The translations under genes and the position numbers were made by a program. From the NCBI RefSeq assembly GCF_030408415.1, contig NZ_CP046976.1, positions 62,001 to 126,000 of the forward strand: a DNA stretch of 64,000 nt, read 5' to 3'. The notes under the pieces are model-generated. The model made no database searches and was not told where the DNA came from. It was given only the letters and a program-made list of their open reading frames with translations. Source of the stretch: Corynebacterium appendicis CIP 107643 (GTDB taxonomy: Bacteria > Actinomycetota > Actinomycetes > Mycobacteriales > Mycobacteriaceae). Shown in pieces: positions 17,173-26,022 of this stretch. Numbering within the stretch: the stretch's first letter is position 1; the number at the start of each line of letters is the position of its first letter.

Positions 17173-19172
17173 TTGTTGCGGACCACCACCACGAACGGGC
17201 CGAATTGCTCCGTGGTCCAATCAGCGGAATCAAAGGCCTCCGGGTTGAAGAACAGTGCCTCGTAGTGGACATTCGGCTGGCTGGGGAAGATGTCGTGGGC
17301 GATGTGCGTCTTCCACGGCTCGTCCGGGTCGGTCTCGCTGCCGCGCAGGAGGAAGACCTCGGGGGCGCGCCAACGGTCGTTTGCCTTATCGACGGCCGCC
17401 GTAAACTCCGCCGGATCTGCCAGCTCGTCGAAGGAGCCGCGGGCCCATGAGGCGATCTGTTCGTTGCGGGCGTCGAACTCCCCGAGCGGGTTGGCGTAGT
17501 GGCTGGTGAAGGCGTTGAACCCGTGGTACGGGTGGTAGGCCATGAAGTTGATCTCGTCGGTGAGCATCACGGTGTCGGCAGGGGTGTAACCCTGTTGCTG
17601 GATGAAGTCGTGGATCTGGATGTAGTAGCGCCCAACATCGGATTCACGCAGGTCGGCCCGCTCACCGTTGCCGTCGGTGCTGGTGTAGGCCTCGTCGATG
17701 AAGCTCTCGTTCTCGTCCGGGATCTGCTGGACGTAGGCCAGCGTAGCGGCGCCCAAGAGGACGACGAAGACGGCGGTGACGATGCGGTTGACGCGTTCGC
17801 TGAGCCCGTCGGGGTAGAGCAGGTCCACGCCGACGAGGCGCAGGTCCGCGATGGCGAAGACGCCGGCGGTGGACAGCAGCAGCGCAATCAGCACTTCCAC
17901 GCGGAAACCAAGCAAGGTGGTGCCGGTCAGGGCGATCACCATGGAGCCGAAGACCCAGGCGTAGCAGACGCTCACAGCCAGGGCGAGGTAGGTGATCTCC
18001 GGTTCGCGGAGGCGCACGATGATGTAGATCAGGCCCAGCAGGCTGAGCGCGCCGACGGCGCTCAACGCGAAGAACGGCAGTGGAATCGTGGTGCCCTCGG
18101 ACGGCAGGAAATGCTGCGCGGTCGAGCGCACTGCCTCCGGGCTGCGGATCAGGCCCAGCAAGTACGGCATCCACGCGACGAGCGCGATGGCGATCGAGCC
18201 AAAGCCGATCACCGCGAGCTGCCGCACCGGCACCCACCAGTGCAGCCAGCGCGGGCCGGAGGCGATAGCGGTGATGGCGAAAGCGATCATCGTCAGCGCC
18301 AGGATGCCGGTGAACAGCGTGTAGAAGCAGGCGGAAATGCCCAGGTACACAGCCAGCCCGATCGTGGAGGCCCAGGAGCCCCGCATGGCGCGGAAGCCCA
18401 TCACGGCGGCGGCGGGTACGCCCATGGCGACGATCGCGGCGTACGGCTCGTCCGGCACCATCGTCAGGCAGATCGCGGTGGTGGCAATGGCGATGCCCGT
18501 GGCCACCGGCAGCGAGCCGATAAGCTTCCGCCACACCGGTACCAGAGCGCACCCGGCCGCGGCGAGCGAGACGATCGCCCACGGCTGGTAGACCTCCCAG
18601 CCCGGCATGCCCAGCAGGTTGGACAGCCGCCCGCCGAGCCAGAACCAGCCGAGCGGGTAGAACGACGGCATGTCGACATAGTTCATGTCCTGGTTGGAGG
18701 CGGTTTCCGCCATGCGCGTCAAGAACTGCGTGCGGAAGCCCTGGTCGACTTGGATGCCGTCGAGGTACAGCTTCGTCGACGCCAGCGGGATGCCGAGCGC
18801 GGAGACCACCAGGCCGGCGGGCGCCAGGGTGGACACGACTTCCGTGAGTGCTGTGCGCCACCGCGGCCGCGTGTTGCGGCCGTCGCGCAGCCACAGCCAG
18901 TTCAGAACGCATACAGCGACGACGACCAGCAGGGAGCACGCCGTCGCGAGCGCGCGGGTGACCATGGAGACGTTGAACGCGGCGAGCGGCACCGAGTGCA
19001 GCACGTACCAGCAGCCGAGCGCGAAGACTGCGCCGCCGATGATGGCGCAGACAAAACGCACCAGGGCGGCTGTCGTCGATAAGCCGTCTGGTGCGTACGC
19101 GGAAACGCGTCTGCGCTCCGCAATTGTCTTCTCTGACTGCCGCTCGCGCTGCTCGGTGAGGTGCTCTGTCAT
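17169..19172 (-). CDS. aftA: Galactan 5-O-arabinofuranosyltransferase AftA
   Basis: A 667-residue GT-C enzyme that primes galactan with the first arabinofuranose residues, using decaprenylphosphoryl-arabinose. About eleven membrane helices occupy residues 35-460. The first long extracytoplasmic loop contains DGIQVDQGFRTQFLTRMAE and the NYVDMPSFYPLGWFWLGGR segment, conserved in AftA proteins. The C-terminal 180 residues are soluble and extracytoplasmic. It is followed by emb with a 4-base overlap, as in mycobacteria where aftA and embC are adjacent, so the pair is one transcript. Confidence 0.93.
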   Translation of the reverse strand: MTEHLTEQRERQSEKTIAERRRVSAYAPDGLSTTAALVRFVCAIIGGAVFALGCWYVLHSVPLAAFNVSMVTRALATACSLLVVVAVCVLNWLWLRDGRNTRPRWRTALTEVVSTLAPAGLVVSALGIPLASTKLYLDGIQVDQGFRTQFLTRMAETASNQDMNYVDMPSFYPLGWFWLGGRLSNLLGMPGWEVYQPWAIVSLAAAGCALVPVWRKLIGSLPVATGIAIATTAICLTMVPDEPYAAIVAMGVPAAAVMGFRAMRGSWASTIGLAVYLGISACFYTLFTGILALTMIAFAITAIASGPRWLHWWVPVRQLAVIGFGSIAIALVAWMPYLLGLIRSPEAVRSTAQHFLPSEGTTIPLPFFALSAVGALSLLGLIYIIVRLREPEITYLALAVSVCYAWVFGSMVIALTGTTLLGFRVEVLIALLLSTAGVFAIADLRLVGVDLLYPDGLSERVNRIVTAVFVVLLGAATLAYVQQIPDENESFIDEAYTSTDGNGERADLRESDVGRYYIQIHDFIQQQGYTPADTVMLTDEINFMAYHPYHGFNAFTSHYANPLGEFDARNEQIASWARGSFDELADPAEFTAAVDKANDRWRAPEVFLLRGSETDPDEPWKTHIAHDIFPSQPNVHYEALFFNPEAFDSADWTTEQFGPFVVVVRNK

Positions 19173-19210
19173 ACCTGACAGTCTCCCACAGCACGGGGCA
19201 GTTCCCGGTA

Positions 19211-19975
19211 TTAGAAGCTCAACCGGCGCATGATTGGGGCTGGGATGTGCTGCAGCACGAGCGAGATCGGGCCGAAGAGCTTGTGCACGAACACGTTCGG
19301 TTTGCCTGCGAGCGCGGCGTTCACAGCGGCTTTCGCCACGTCTTGCTTATCGACTGTGAGTGGCGCCTCATCCAGCCCCTGTGTCATCTTCGTGCGGACC
19401 TGGCCCGGACGGACGACGGTGACCGTCACGCCCGAACCGCGCAGCGCTTCGCCGAGCTGGGTGTAGAAGCCGTCCATGCCCGCCTTGGTCGAGCCGTAGA
19501 CGAAATTCGAGCGGCGCACCTTCATGCCCGCCACCGAGCTCATCGCGATGATGCGGCCGTGGCCCTGCTCCTTGAGCTTCTGGCCCAGCAGCACGCCCAC
19601 CGAGACCGGGGCGGTGAAGTTCGTCTGCGCGGACGCGACGGCCGCCTCCTGGTTCTGCCAGAGTTCTTCCTGGTCGCCCAGGGTGCCGAATGCCACGATC
19701 GCCACGTCCACGTCGCCGTGCGCGAAGGCTTCCTCGATGACGGCCGGGTGGGATGCGGTGTCGAATGCGTCGAAGTCGACCACGCGCACCTCGCCGGCAC
19801 CGTGGCTGGTGACCTCTTGAACGGCGGCGTCGATACGAGGGCTGTTCTTGCGGGCCGCGAGCGTGACGCTGGGTTTGCCGCCGCGGGATGCGATCTCGTC
19901 GACAATCGCGAGACCGATCTCGCTCGTGCCGCCGAGAAGAAGGATGTTCTGTGCCTGTCCAACTGCGTTGAGCAT
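19211..19975 (-). CDS. dprE2: Decaprenylphospho-beta-D-erythro-pentofuranosid-2-ulose 2-reductase DprE2
   Basis: A 254-residue SDR enzyme. With DprE1 it epimerises decaprenylphosphoryl-ribose to decaprenylphosphoryl-arabinose, the only arabinose donor for the arabinan made by AftA and Emb; DprE2 reduces the 2-keto intermediate with NADH. Visible motifs are LLGGTSEIG (cofactor binding), SSVAGMKVRRSNFVYGSTKAG with the Y-GST-K catalytic pair, and VRPGQVRTKM. It lies 57 bases after dprE1 and 38 before aftA, all on the same strand, so donor synthesis and use are encoded together. Confidence 0.94.
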   Translation of the reverse strand: MLNAVGQAQNILLLGGTSEIGLAIVDEIASRGGKPSVTLAARKNSPRIDAAVQEVTSHGAGEVRVVDFDAFDTASHPAVIEEAFAHGDVDVAIVAFGTLGDQEELWQNQEAAVASAQTNFTAPVSVGVLLGQKLKEQGHGRIIAMSSVAGMKVRRSNFVYGSTKAGMDGFYTQLGEALRGSGVTVTVVRPGQVRTKMTQGLDEAPLTVDKQDVAKAAVNAALAGKPNVFVHKLFGPISLVLQHIPAPIMRRLSF

Positions 19976-20032
19976 TGTGTTTCCTATTCCTCTGTGTCCG
20001 TTGTGGGGTGTCTTCTGTGGAGCCGAAAGGTG

Positions 20033-21448
20033 CTAGGACAGCTCGAGTCGGCGGGACATGTCGGAGGCGAAGACCCCAGTCGGGTCGATTGCGCGGCGGG
20101 TTTCCAGCCAGCTCTGCATCTCCGGGTACATCTTGTGGAAGTTCTCCGCGGAGGTGCGGGACTCCTTGGCCAGGTAGAGGCGGCCGCCGAACTCCATTAC
20201 CTGCTCGTCGAGGCGGTCGAGGAAGGCGTGCAGGCCGTCGCGGATCGGGAAGTCCACGCACACGTTCCATCCGCGCATCGGGTAGGACAGCGGCGCGCGG
20301 TTGCCCTCGCCGAACAGCTTGAACACGTTCAGGGCGGTGTAGTGGCCGGAGGACTGGATGTCGTAGATGATCTGCTTGAACGGCTCGACCGCGTCCGTCG
20401 GGACGACGAACTGGTACTGCAGGAAGCCGGCCTTGCCGTAACCGCGGTTCCACTCCGCGATCATGTCGAGCGGCTGGTAGAACTGCGTCAAGTTCAAAAT
20501 ATCGTTCTGGCTGGGCGAACCCATCATGTAGTAGGCCTCGCCGATCGCCGACAGGGTCAGCTTGTTCATGGTCCAGGACGGGAAGATGTCCGGCACCGTC
20601 ATCAGCTGCGGGGCGGAGAATTTCAGCGGGTTTTTGGCAAGCTTCGGCGCGTACTCCTCCAGCTGCGCGAGCGTTGCCAGCGAGCCGCGGGAGATCGTGG
20701 AGCGGCCGGTCTTCGGCGGCGCGGAGATCGCGTCGAACCATGCCGAGGAGTAGGTGTAACCCTCCTCCTGGCCGTGGGAGTGCTCCTCGATCGTCTCGTC
20801 CAGCGTGGACGTGCGCACGGTGTCCGAGATGAAGTAGGCGGTCTCCGTGAACGTCATCTGGATGCGCGCGCGGAGGATGATGCCGGTCAGGCCCATGCCG
20901 CCGACCGTCGCCCAGAACAGCGTGCCGTCCGGGTCGTCCGCGGAGCCTTCCGGCTTCAGGTGCAGCACGCGGCCGTCGGCGACGAGCAGCTCCATGGACA
21001 GGACGTGGTCGCCGAAGGAGCCGGCGGAGTGGTGGTTCTTGCCGTGAATATCCGGGCCGATCGCACCACCGATGGTGACCTGGCGGGTGCCCGGCAGCAC
21101 CGGGACCCACAGGCCGTAGGGGAGTGCGGCCTTCATCAGCTGGTCGAGGGTGACACCACCGTCGACGTCGACAATGCCGGTGGAGGGGTCGATCTCGTGA
21201 ATCTTGTTCAGTTCCTGGATGTCGATGACCAGGCCGCCGCCGTTCTGCGCCGGGTCGCCGTACGAGCGGCCCATGCCGCGGGCGATGACGCCGCGGCGGC
21301 GGTTCTCCGGAAGCGTCGCATTGTCTTCAGCGATCTGGCGGACTGCTTCTTTGATCACGTCCACGTCCGGAGTGGACAGGACCTGCGCGGTGGACGGAGC
21401 CGTGCGGCCCCAGCCGTAGAGCGATTTCGTAGTGGTGTGAAGTTCCAT
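20033..21448 (-). CDS. dprE1: Decaprenylphosphoryl-beta-D-ribose oxidase DprE1
   Basis: An FAD-dependent oxidase of the VAO family, about 471 residues. It oxidises the 2-hydroxyl of decaprenylphosphoryl-ribose, after which DprE2 reduces it to the arabinose epimer. The FAD-binding segment includes RGMGRSYGD and NGGGLVIDI near the N-terminus and [13 protein letters not shown]. The cysteine of [10 protein letters not shown] matches the position that benzothiazinones attack in mycobacterial DprE1 (Cys387). The C-terminus [12 protein letters not shown] is typical. An in-frame ATG at 21463 would add five residues; the start is not settled by a clear ribosome-binding site. Confidence 0.95.
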   Translation of the reverse strand: MELHTTTKSLYGWGRTAPSTAQVLSTPDVDVIKEAVRQIAEDNATLPENRRRGVIARGMGRSYGDPAQNGGGLVIDIQELNKIHEIDPSTGIVDVDGGVTLDQLMKAALPYGLWVPVLPGTRQVTIGGAIGPDIHGKNHHSAGSFGDHVLSMELLVADGRVLHLKPEGSADDPDGTLFWATVGGMGLTGIILRARIQMTFTETAYFISDTVRTSTLDETIEEHSHGQEEGYTYSSAWFDAISAPPKTGRSTISRGSLATLAQLEEYAPKLAKNPLKFSAPQLMTVPDIFPSWTMNKLTLSAIGEAYYMMGSPSQNDILNLTQFYQPLDMIAEWNRGYGKAGFLQYQFVVPTDAVEPFKQIIYDIQSSGHYTALNVFKLFGEGNRAPLSYPMRGWNVCVDFPIRDGLHAFLDRLDEQVMEFGGRLYLAKESRTSAENFHKMYPEMQSWLETRRAIDPTGVFASDMSRRLELS

Positions 21449-21563
21449 CTCTTCCATCCCCATAGGTTGTGGTTGCCCATTTGGGCACTGGGGGCAAGCC
21501 TACTCCCGGACCAGTGCGCCCTTAGGGGCTGAAATGCCTAGAGGAGGGTTTAAGCGAGAAGAA

Positions 21564-21785
21564 TCACAGCTCCATGATCTCCCGGATCCGCTCCGGCAGC
21601 TCCTCCTGGCTGGTGATCGTCGGCTTGCCCGAGGCCTGGTATTCCCGCAGCTCTTCGTAGACGATGCCGCGGCTCGTGCTGTCCAGCAGCGGCAGTTCCT
21701 GCGCCACCAAACGGGTCATGAAGTCGTCCAGCGGTAGGTTGGTGAGCTGCGCCGCGATGTGCGGGGAATCGTCGTGATTGGCCAT
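21564..21785 (-). CDS. Small hypothetical acidic protein, 73 aa
   Basis: A soluble 73-residue protein, mostly helical, which I do not recognise. Two longer in-frame starts exist (21794, 21845). ATG 21785 is chosen because TAAGAT lies seven bases before it on this strand, giving a leaderless -10; the longest version would overlap the divergent gene at 21830. Charged and leucine positions (LPLDDFMTRLVAQELPLLD) are compatible with a protein-protein adaptor, but there is no firm function. Confidence 0.5.
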   Translation of the reverse strand: MANHDDSPHIAAQLTNLPLDDFMTRLVAQELPLLDSTSRGIVYEELREYQASGKPTITSQEELPERIREIMEL

Positions 21786-21829
21786 GTCAGTCATCTTACG
21801 GCCGGTGAGCCCGCCGGTAGGATGGCGGC

Positions 21830-22330
21830 ATGACAGAGCAGACAACCGGGCAGCAGACGCAGCAGGAAACAGCCCAGGAGCAGACGGGCGAGGAGCGCAT
21901 CGACTACAACGCGCTGGACAACACCACCGGCGGCCGGTTGATCCAGGCGGCCTTCGCCCTCGCGTTCACGGCGGTGCCGGATTATGTGCAGTCCACGCCG
22001 GCGCGCGTGGCGTCGTGGGTGGGCATCTCCGCGGCCTTCGCGGGCACGGTCGCCGCGTTCAACGCTTTCGACGAGGACCCGCGCAACGACCTCACTGCCC
22101 GCGTCGACGAAAGCTCCGAGACCGCCAGCCCGGCCCGCACGTGGGCGGTCTTCGCCGGCGGCACAGCGCTTCTCATCGGCGGTGTGCGACTGAGCATCGC
22201 CGTGCAGAACAAACTGGCCGAGAGCTTGCGCCGCTGCGGCGCGAAGCGCCCGCACACCCTGCTCGGCCTGGGTGCCGCGGCCCTGCTCTTCGCCGGCACG
22301 GAGCTTCAGGCCCGCGTCAACGCCTCCTAA
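21830..22330 (+). CDS. Hypothetical membrane protein, 166 aa
   Basis: The first 25 residues are glutamine/threonine/glutamate-rich and disordered (TEQTTGQQTQQETAQEQT). Four hydrophobic stretches follow, around residues 35-50, 60-80, 105-125 and 142-158, so it is probably a small cytoplasmic-membrane protein. I do not recognise the family. TAGGAT 21818-21823 sits six bases before the ATG (leaderless). It lies between dprE1 and the gtrA-like gene, but its connection to cell-wall synthesis is only positional. Confidence 0.55.
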   Translation: MTEQTTGQQTQQETAQEQTGEERIDYNALDNTTGGRLIQAAFALAFTAVPDYVQSTPARVASWVGISAAFAGTVAAFNAFDEDPRNDLTARVDESSETASPARTWAVFAGGTALLIGGVRLSIAVQNKLAESLRRCGAKRPHTLLGLGAAALLFAGTELQARVNAS

Positions 22331-22350
22331 ACGTCACTAGGCTGGGGTTC

Positions 22351-23289
22351 ATGCCGAGCACGTTGTATCGACCGCACCGTCACCAGCAGGTGGCGTCTGT
22401 CGTCGACCTCGACGCCGCCCGCGCACGCTTGCGGAGAGCCCCGCGGAATCAGCCCCGCACGCTTCTCGTTCGTTGCGCCACATCGTTCGCCGACGAAACC
22501 ATCCTCCGCCACATCGGCCTTTCCTCCGACACCTCTTTAGAGGATGTCCGGCGGTCCCTCCACATCGCGTTTTCGGTGCCGGGGGACACGCCCACGCCCA
22601 GCCGGTTCACCCTCGCCTCCTCCGACCAGGGCCGCCTGGATACCGCCGGCGCGATCGGCCAATACCTGCACGAAGGCGGCGACGAGCTGTTCTTCCACTG
22701 GGGCCTGTGGCGCTTCACCTTGACCTTGCTGGACATCTACCCGCGCGACGATGCCACCCCGCGCGCCCTCTGTGTCGCCGGCGCCGGCGATTTCGCGGGC
22801 GAGCCTTTCGACGTCGCCGCCATCAACGCCCAGCTCCTCGGCCCGTCGGCCGTGGAGAATGTTCTGGCCAGCGTCCGCCCCGAAGTGGTCGATATTGTCT
22901 CCCGCTCCACATCGATGGACTTCCTGCCACTGTTGCAAGCCCTCGACTTATCGCGCCCCGCCGAGCTCGATTCCTTCGACGCGTCCGTCGCCCAGATCCT
23001 GAACACGCTGCCCCGCGAGCAATCCCGCGAGGCCCGCGACGCCTTCTGGTGCACCATCCTCGCCCTATCCTGCCTCGTCGACGAGACCACCACCGACGAC
23101 GTCACCGAATCCGCCATGGCTGCGCTCGGTTGGTCGGCCGACAACGGCAGCTCGTATTCCGCCGGCCAGATAAAACAGCTCTGCGCCGGCTCCCTGGTGC
23201 GGCTTGCATCCGTGGGGGGATATGGGACGGGGGGACGGTCGGCCGTCGATAAGCTCGATATTTATCGCGCCCTGCTTCGGGTAAAGTAA
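22351..23289 (+). CDS. Hypothetical protein, possible divergent pRiA4b ORF-3-like domain
   Basis: A 312-residue soluble protein. Residues 50-160 (LEDVRRSLHIAFSVPG, then GDELFFHWGLWRFTLTLLDI and a following PRALCVAGAGDF) resemble by eye the order of elements in pRiA4b ORF-3-like domains: an N-terminal helix 'LH..I..AFGW', a 'DEF.Y.YDFGD.W.H.I.LE' strand pair and a loop. The usual cysteines and acidic residues are only partly kept, so this is tentative. The C-terminal 150 residues are unassigned helices. TAGGCT 22338-22343 is seven bases before ATG 22351 (leaderless), which argues against the longer open frame that begins at 21778. Confidence 0.5.
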   Translation: MPSTLYRPHRHQQVASVVDLDAARARLRRAPRNQPRTLLVRCATSFADETILRHIGLSSDTSLEDVRRSLHIAFSVPGDTPTPSRFTLASSDQGRLDTAGAIGQYLHEGGDELFFHWGLWRFTLTLLDIYPRDDATPRALCVAGAGDFAGEPFDVAAINAQLLGPSAVENVLASVRPEVVDIVSRSTSMDFLPLLQALDLSRPAELDSFDASVAQILNTLPREQSREARDAFWCTILALSCLVDETTTDDVTESAMAALGWSADNGSSYSAGQIKQLCAGSLVRLASVGGYGTGGRSAVDKLDIYRALLRVK

Positions 23290-23295
23290 TCCGGC

Positions 23296-23754
23296 GTGTC
23301 ATCCAAGGTTGAAGTGAGCCGGCCCGCGAACGCCAAAAAACAGCTGGTCAGATTCATCGCCGTCGGCGTGTTCTGCGCCGTGCTCGATTACGGGCTGACG
23401 CACACGCTCACCCACGTCGTCGGTTACGACCGCCTCGTGGCCAAAGTCTTCGGCTGGTGCCTGGGCACGCTCGTCGCGTACCTGCTGAACTCCAAGTTCA
23501 CCTTCCAGGCGAAGGTCACCGGCAAGCGCGCCCTCGCTGTCTTCATCCTCTACGCGTCCACCTTCGGCGTGCAATGGGTGCTCTTCGCCGTGACCAACGC
23601 CCCGCTGCGCGCCCTCGGCTTTGTCGACCCGTGGAAGGACGCCGTCTCCTTCGTCATCGCTCAAGGCGTGGCCACCATCACCAACTTCGTGCTTCAGCGC
23701 GTGCTCATCTTCCGCGAGCCCTCGCGCGTCGTCATCGAGGAGGAGCCGCGGTAG
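23296..23754 (+). CDS. GtrA-family membrane protein (Rv3789-like)
   Basis: A 152-residue GtrA-family protein with four membrane helices. The family helps move polyprenyl-phosphate-linked sugars. The mycobacterial counterpart next to dprE1, Rv3789, has been linked to decaprenylphosphoryl-arabinose supply to the outer leaflet, and the same role is inferred here from location and family. GTG 23296 is preceded at eight bases by TAAAGT 23282-23287, which overlaps the stop region of the previous gene: a second promoter inside the unit. Confidence 0.85.
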   Translation: MSSKVEVSRPANAKKQLVRFIAVGVFCAVLDYGLTHTLTHVVGYDRLVAKVFGWCLGTLVAYLLNSKFTFQAKVTGKRALAVFILYASTFGVQWVLFAVTNAPLRALGFVDPWKDAVSFVIAQGVATITNFVLQRVLIFREPSRVVIEEEPR

Positions 23755-23797
23755 GTCGTTGGGGCCTGCTGCTTAGGGGCGCTTTGGGCCCGCTTGG

Positions 23798-24760
23798 CTA
23801 GGGCCGTTCGAAGTCTTCCCGCGCGCCCATCCGCAATAGCTTCAGCCACTCCTTGAACTCCTGCGGGCTGCGGCGCTGAACGAGGAAGAACCAGCCGAAA
23901 CGCACCAGCTCCTGCAGCTTCATCTTCTGCATCCCGCGCTGATTGATGATGTACCCGCGGTTGCGGTACGTGAAATAGCGCTTCGTGTCGTTGTCCGGCC
24001 ACTGCGCGTGCGCGCGGCCGCCCATGATCGGGTGGAATTCCGCCGACCCGTCCGGGTGCAGATACGCCGTGGTCAGCGCAGTGCCATACGTCAACCCCGA
24101 CTGCGCCAGCCGGCGGTGGTATTCCACCTCGTCGCCGCGGATGAACAAGCGGTAATCCGGCACCCCGATCCGCTCCATCGCCTTCGCGCTGATCAGCGCG
24201 CCGTTGAACAAGCTCGCGTACTGCGGCAGGAAATCCCCCTCCAGCTCGTCGCGGCGCCGGTGCCATGTCAGGCCCTGGCGCAGGGGAAAGGCCAGGCGGT
24301 TCGGGTCGTCGATATTGCACACCACCGGGGAAACCTCTGCTAGGCTTTCCCGTTCGGCGACGGTGTAAAGAGTTTCCAGGACGTTCTTGTCCGCCGGGCG
24401 GCCGTCGTCATCCGCGCACCAAATCGCGTCCGCCCCCAACGCCAGTGCCTGCAGGAAACCGTACGCGAAACCGCCCGCGCCGCCCAGGTTGGTCCGCGAC
24501 GGCAAGTAGACGGCTTTCTCACCCGCGAGTTCAGTGACCAGGTCTTGGACTTCAGATTCGCAGCCGTTATCCACCACGACCACCCAGTCCACCGGGTGCG
24601 TTTGCTGCACGACTTGCTCCAACGAATACCGCAGCAGCTCCACCCGCTTATGCGTCACGATCACCGCCGCCGTCCTGCCCTGCGGATTCAGCGTTGCATC
24701 GGCGTTGGCTGCGGCTTTTGCTTCGGCGTTGTCGCGAGGGCTCTCAGCGGGGGTCTTCAT
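23798..24760 (-). CDS. glfT1: Galactofuranosyltransferase GlfT1
   Basis: A GT-A fold glycosyltransferase (GT2 family), 320 residues. It begins galactan by adding the first galactofuranose residues to the rhamnose-GlcNAc-P-P-decaprenyl linker on the cytoplasmic face. The nucleotide-sugar pocket is NLGGAGGFAYGF with the metal-binding acid run IWCADDDGRPA, and the acceptor part holds VEYHRRLAQSG. ATG 24760 is preferred over the in-frame ATG at 24769: CAAAAT lies seven bases before it as a -10. In mycobacteria this gene (Rv3782) sits directly between the wzt and wzm exporter genes; here they are separated by an inserted ORF. Confidence 0.88.
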   Translation of the reverse strand: MKTPAESPRDNAEAKAAANADATLNPQGRTAAVIVTHKRVELLRYSLEQVVQQTHPVDWVVVVDNGCESEVQDLVTELAGEKAVYLPSRTNLGGAGGFAYGFLQALALGADAIWCADDDGRPADKNVLETLYTVAERESLAEVSPVVCNIDDPNRLAFPLRQGLTWHRRRDELEGDFLPQYASLFNGALISAKAMERIGVPDYRLFIRGDEVEYHRRLAQSGLTYGTALTTAYLHPDGSAEFHPIMGGRAHAQWPDNDTKRYFTYRNRGYIINQRGMQKMKLQELVRFGWFFLVQRRSPQEFKEWLKLLRMGAREDFERP

Positions 24761-24860
24761 GCGCCCCATTTTGCCACGCTGCCCGTCCGGGGCCGGGGAT
24801 CGCGCGCTGGCCCAGTTGGGTCAGGGAACCGTGGGCTACGGGTGCGGAGTCTAAGTAGGC

Positions 24861-25841
24861 ATGAAGACGAAACAGTTAACGCCAAAGACGATCACGTTGC
24901 GCAACAACATGGACGTCGCCACCCGCCATACTCATACCCTGCGCGATGACGGGATCGGCGAAAGGATTTCCCGGAACCATTACCTGGCCGAACCCGCCTT
25001 GCGCCCCGGAGAGCTGGCCTTTCGAGAAGCGGCCTGCCACCCGCGTGGCACCATTTACCGCGCACCGGCTGACGCCCGCGCCGTCGCCATGGCTCTCGAA
25101 CATCCCCGCCATTCCATATGCGGGTTGAGCGCAGTTGCCGTCTATGGCCTCCGGTTTTTCGCCGACTGCTGCGACACCACACTCCACGGTCTCGTTAAGC
25201 GCACCGTCGAAGCGACTCAATTCACACCGCGGATCACGCGCGTGGCATGGACTAGAACGTGGACGGTGTTCTTCCAGAACCACCCATTTTTAGTGTCCGA
25301 ACCAGCCTTGGCAGTAGCGGAGGCCATCACCGAAATCCGGTCGCGGGTGCATATGTGGGCGGTGCCTCAGATCGACGGGTGGTCTCCAGAGGAAATCCGC
25401 ACGATACAGCTCCTCGATGCGGTTAGGAGATTCTTTGGGTTGGAGTGCAGGGAGATAGTTAAAGCGTCGAAAAGCCGGGTGAATCAACGTTGGATGCAGA
25501 AAGTGATCCGTCATTCAAGCGTATTGGCGGACTCGCCTAAAGAAACGGAAATGCGGCTGCTGTGTGCGAGTGTGTGTGCTGGTTTGGGGATAAAGCTTTC
25601 GGAACAGGTGCCTCTGATCGCCGGTGGAAAGATCGTCACTGTGTTTGATCTCGCGATCGAAGAGCTCAAGATCGGCATCATGTACGACGGCGAGCACCAT
25701 CTTCAGCGAAAACAACGCGACCGTGATTCGCGCATCAATGTTGAGAGCAGTCTTCAGGGATGGGTAATCATCCGAGTTACGGCGGGAACCTTGGCGAGCA
25801 GTGCGAGCTACCTCAAAAGGATGATCGAGATGAGGCGGTGA
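24861..25841 (+). CDS. Nuclease-fold protein (DUF559/Vsr-like C-terminus), AbiEi-like architecture
   Basis: A 326-residue protein. The C-terminal 100 residues look like a DUF559/Vsr-type PD-(D/E)XK nuclease fold: TVFDLAIEELKIGIMYDGEHH then a QRDRDSRINVE helix and WVIIRVTAG. The N-terminal part (HPRHSICGLSAVAVYGLRFF region) resembles actinobacterial proteins annotated as type IV AbiEi antitoxin-like. No partner toxin gene is adjacent. The DNA is visibly less GC-rich than its neighbours, and the 3' end overlaps one arm of a 17-bp inverted repeat. It stands between glfT1 and wzt, so it was probably acquired. A DNA-processing or defence role is an inference. Confidence 0.65.
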   Translation: MKTKQLTPKTITLRNNMDVATRHTHTLRDDGIGERISRNHYLAEPALRPGELAFREAACHPRGTIYRAPADARAVAMALEHPRHSICGLSAVAVYGLRFFADCCDTTLHGLVKRTVEATQFTPRITRVAWTRTWTVFFQNHPFLVSEPALAVAEAITEIRSRVHMWAVPQIDGWSPEEIRTIQLLDAVRRFFGLECREIVKASKSRVNQRWMQKVIRHSSVLADSPKETEMRLLCASVCAGLGIKLSEQVPLIAGGKIVTVFDLAIEELKIGIMYDGEHHLQRKQRDRDSRINVESSLQGWVIIRVTAGTLASSASYLKRMIEMRR

Positions 25842-25937
25842 ATCTGTTTACATCGTCGGCATTCGGTGTGCTTTATAAGTGCAGGTAGGGGCATTTCGGT
25901 CCTGTCAGGGAGAAAGCTCGGATGTGAACAGATTCAC
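25838..25937. repeat. 17-bp inverted repeat after the nuclease-like ORF
   Basis: GTGAATCTGTTTACATC (25838-25854) and GATGTGAACAGATTCAC (25921-25937) are inverted copies with one mismatch, 66 bases apart. The left copy contains the stop codon of the ORF at 24861. It may be the end of an inserted unit, a transcript-end structure, or a protein-binding pair. The 66 bases between hold no ORF; TTATAA (25872-25877) is a possible -10. Confidence 0.55.
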
Positions 25938-26022
25938 CGGCCTCTTTAGCAGCCTCGCGTCGGGCCCGGGTTGCGCCAGGAATCAGATTGAATCCGGGCG
26001 GAACCGCGCGTCCGACCTCTTC

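Noticed and set aside
22351..23289. Transposon carrying the pRiA4b-like gene
   Set aside because: No terminal inverted repeats, target duplications or transposase gene flank it.
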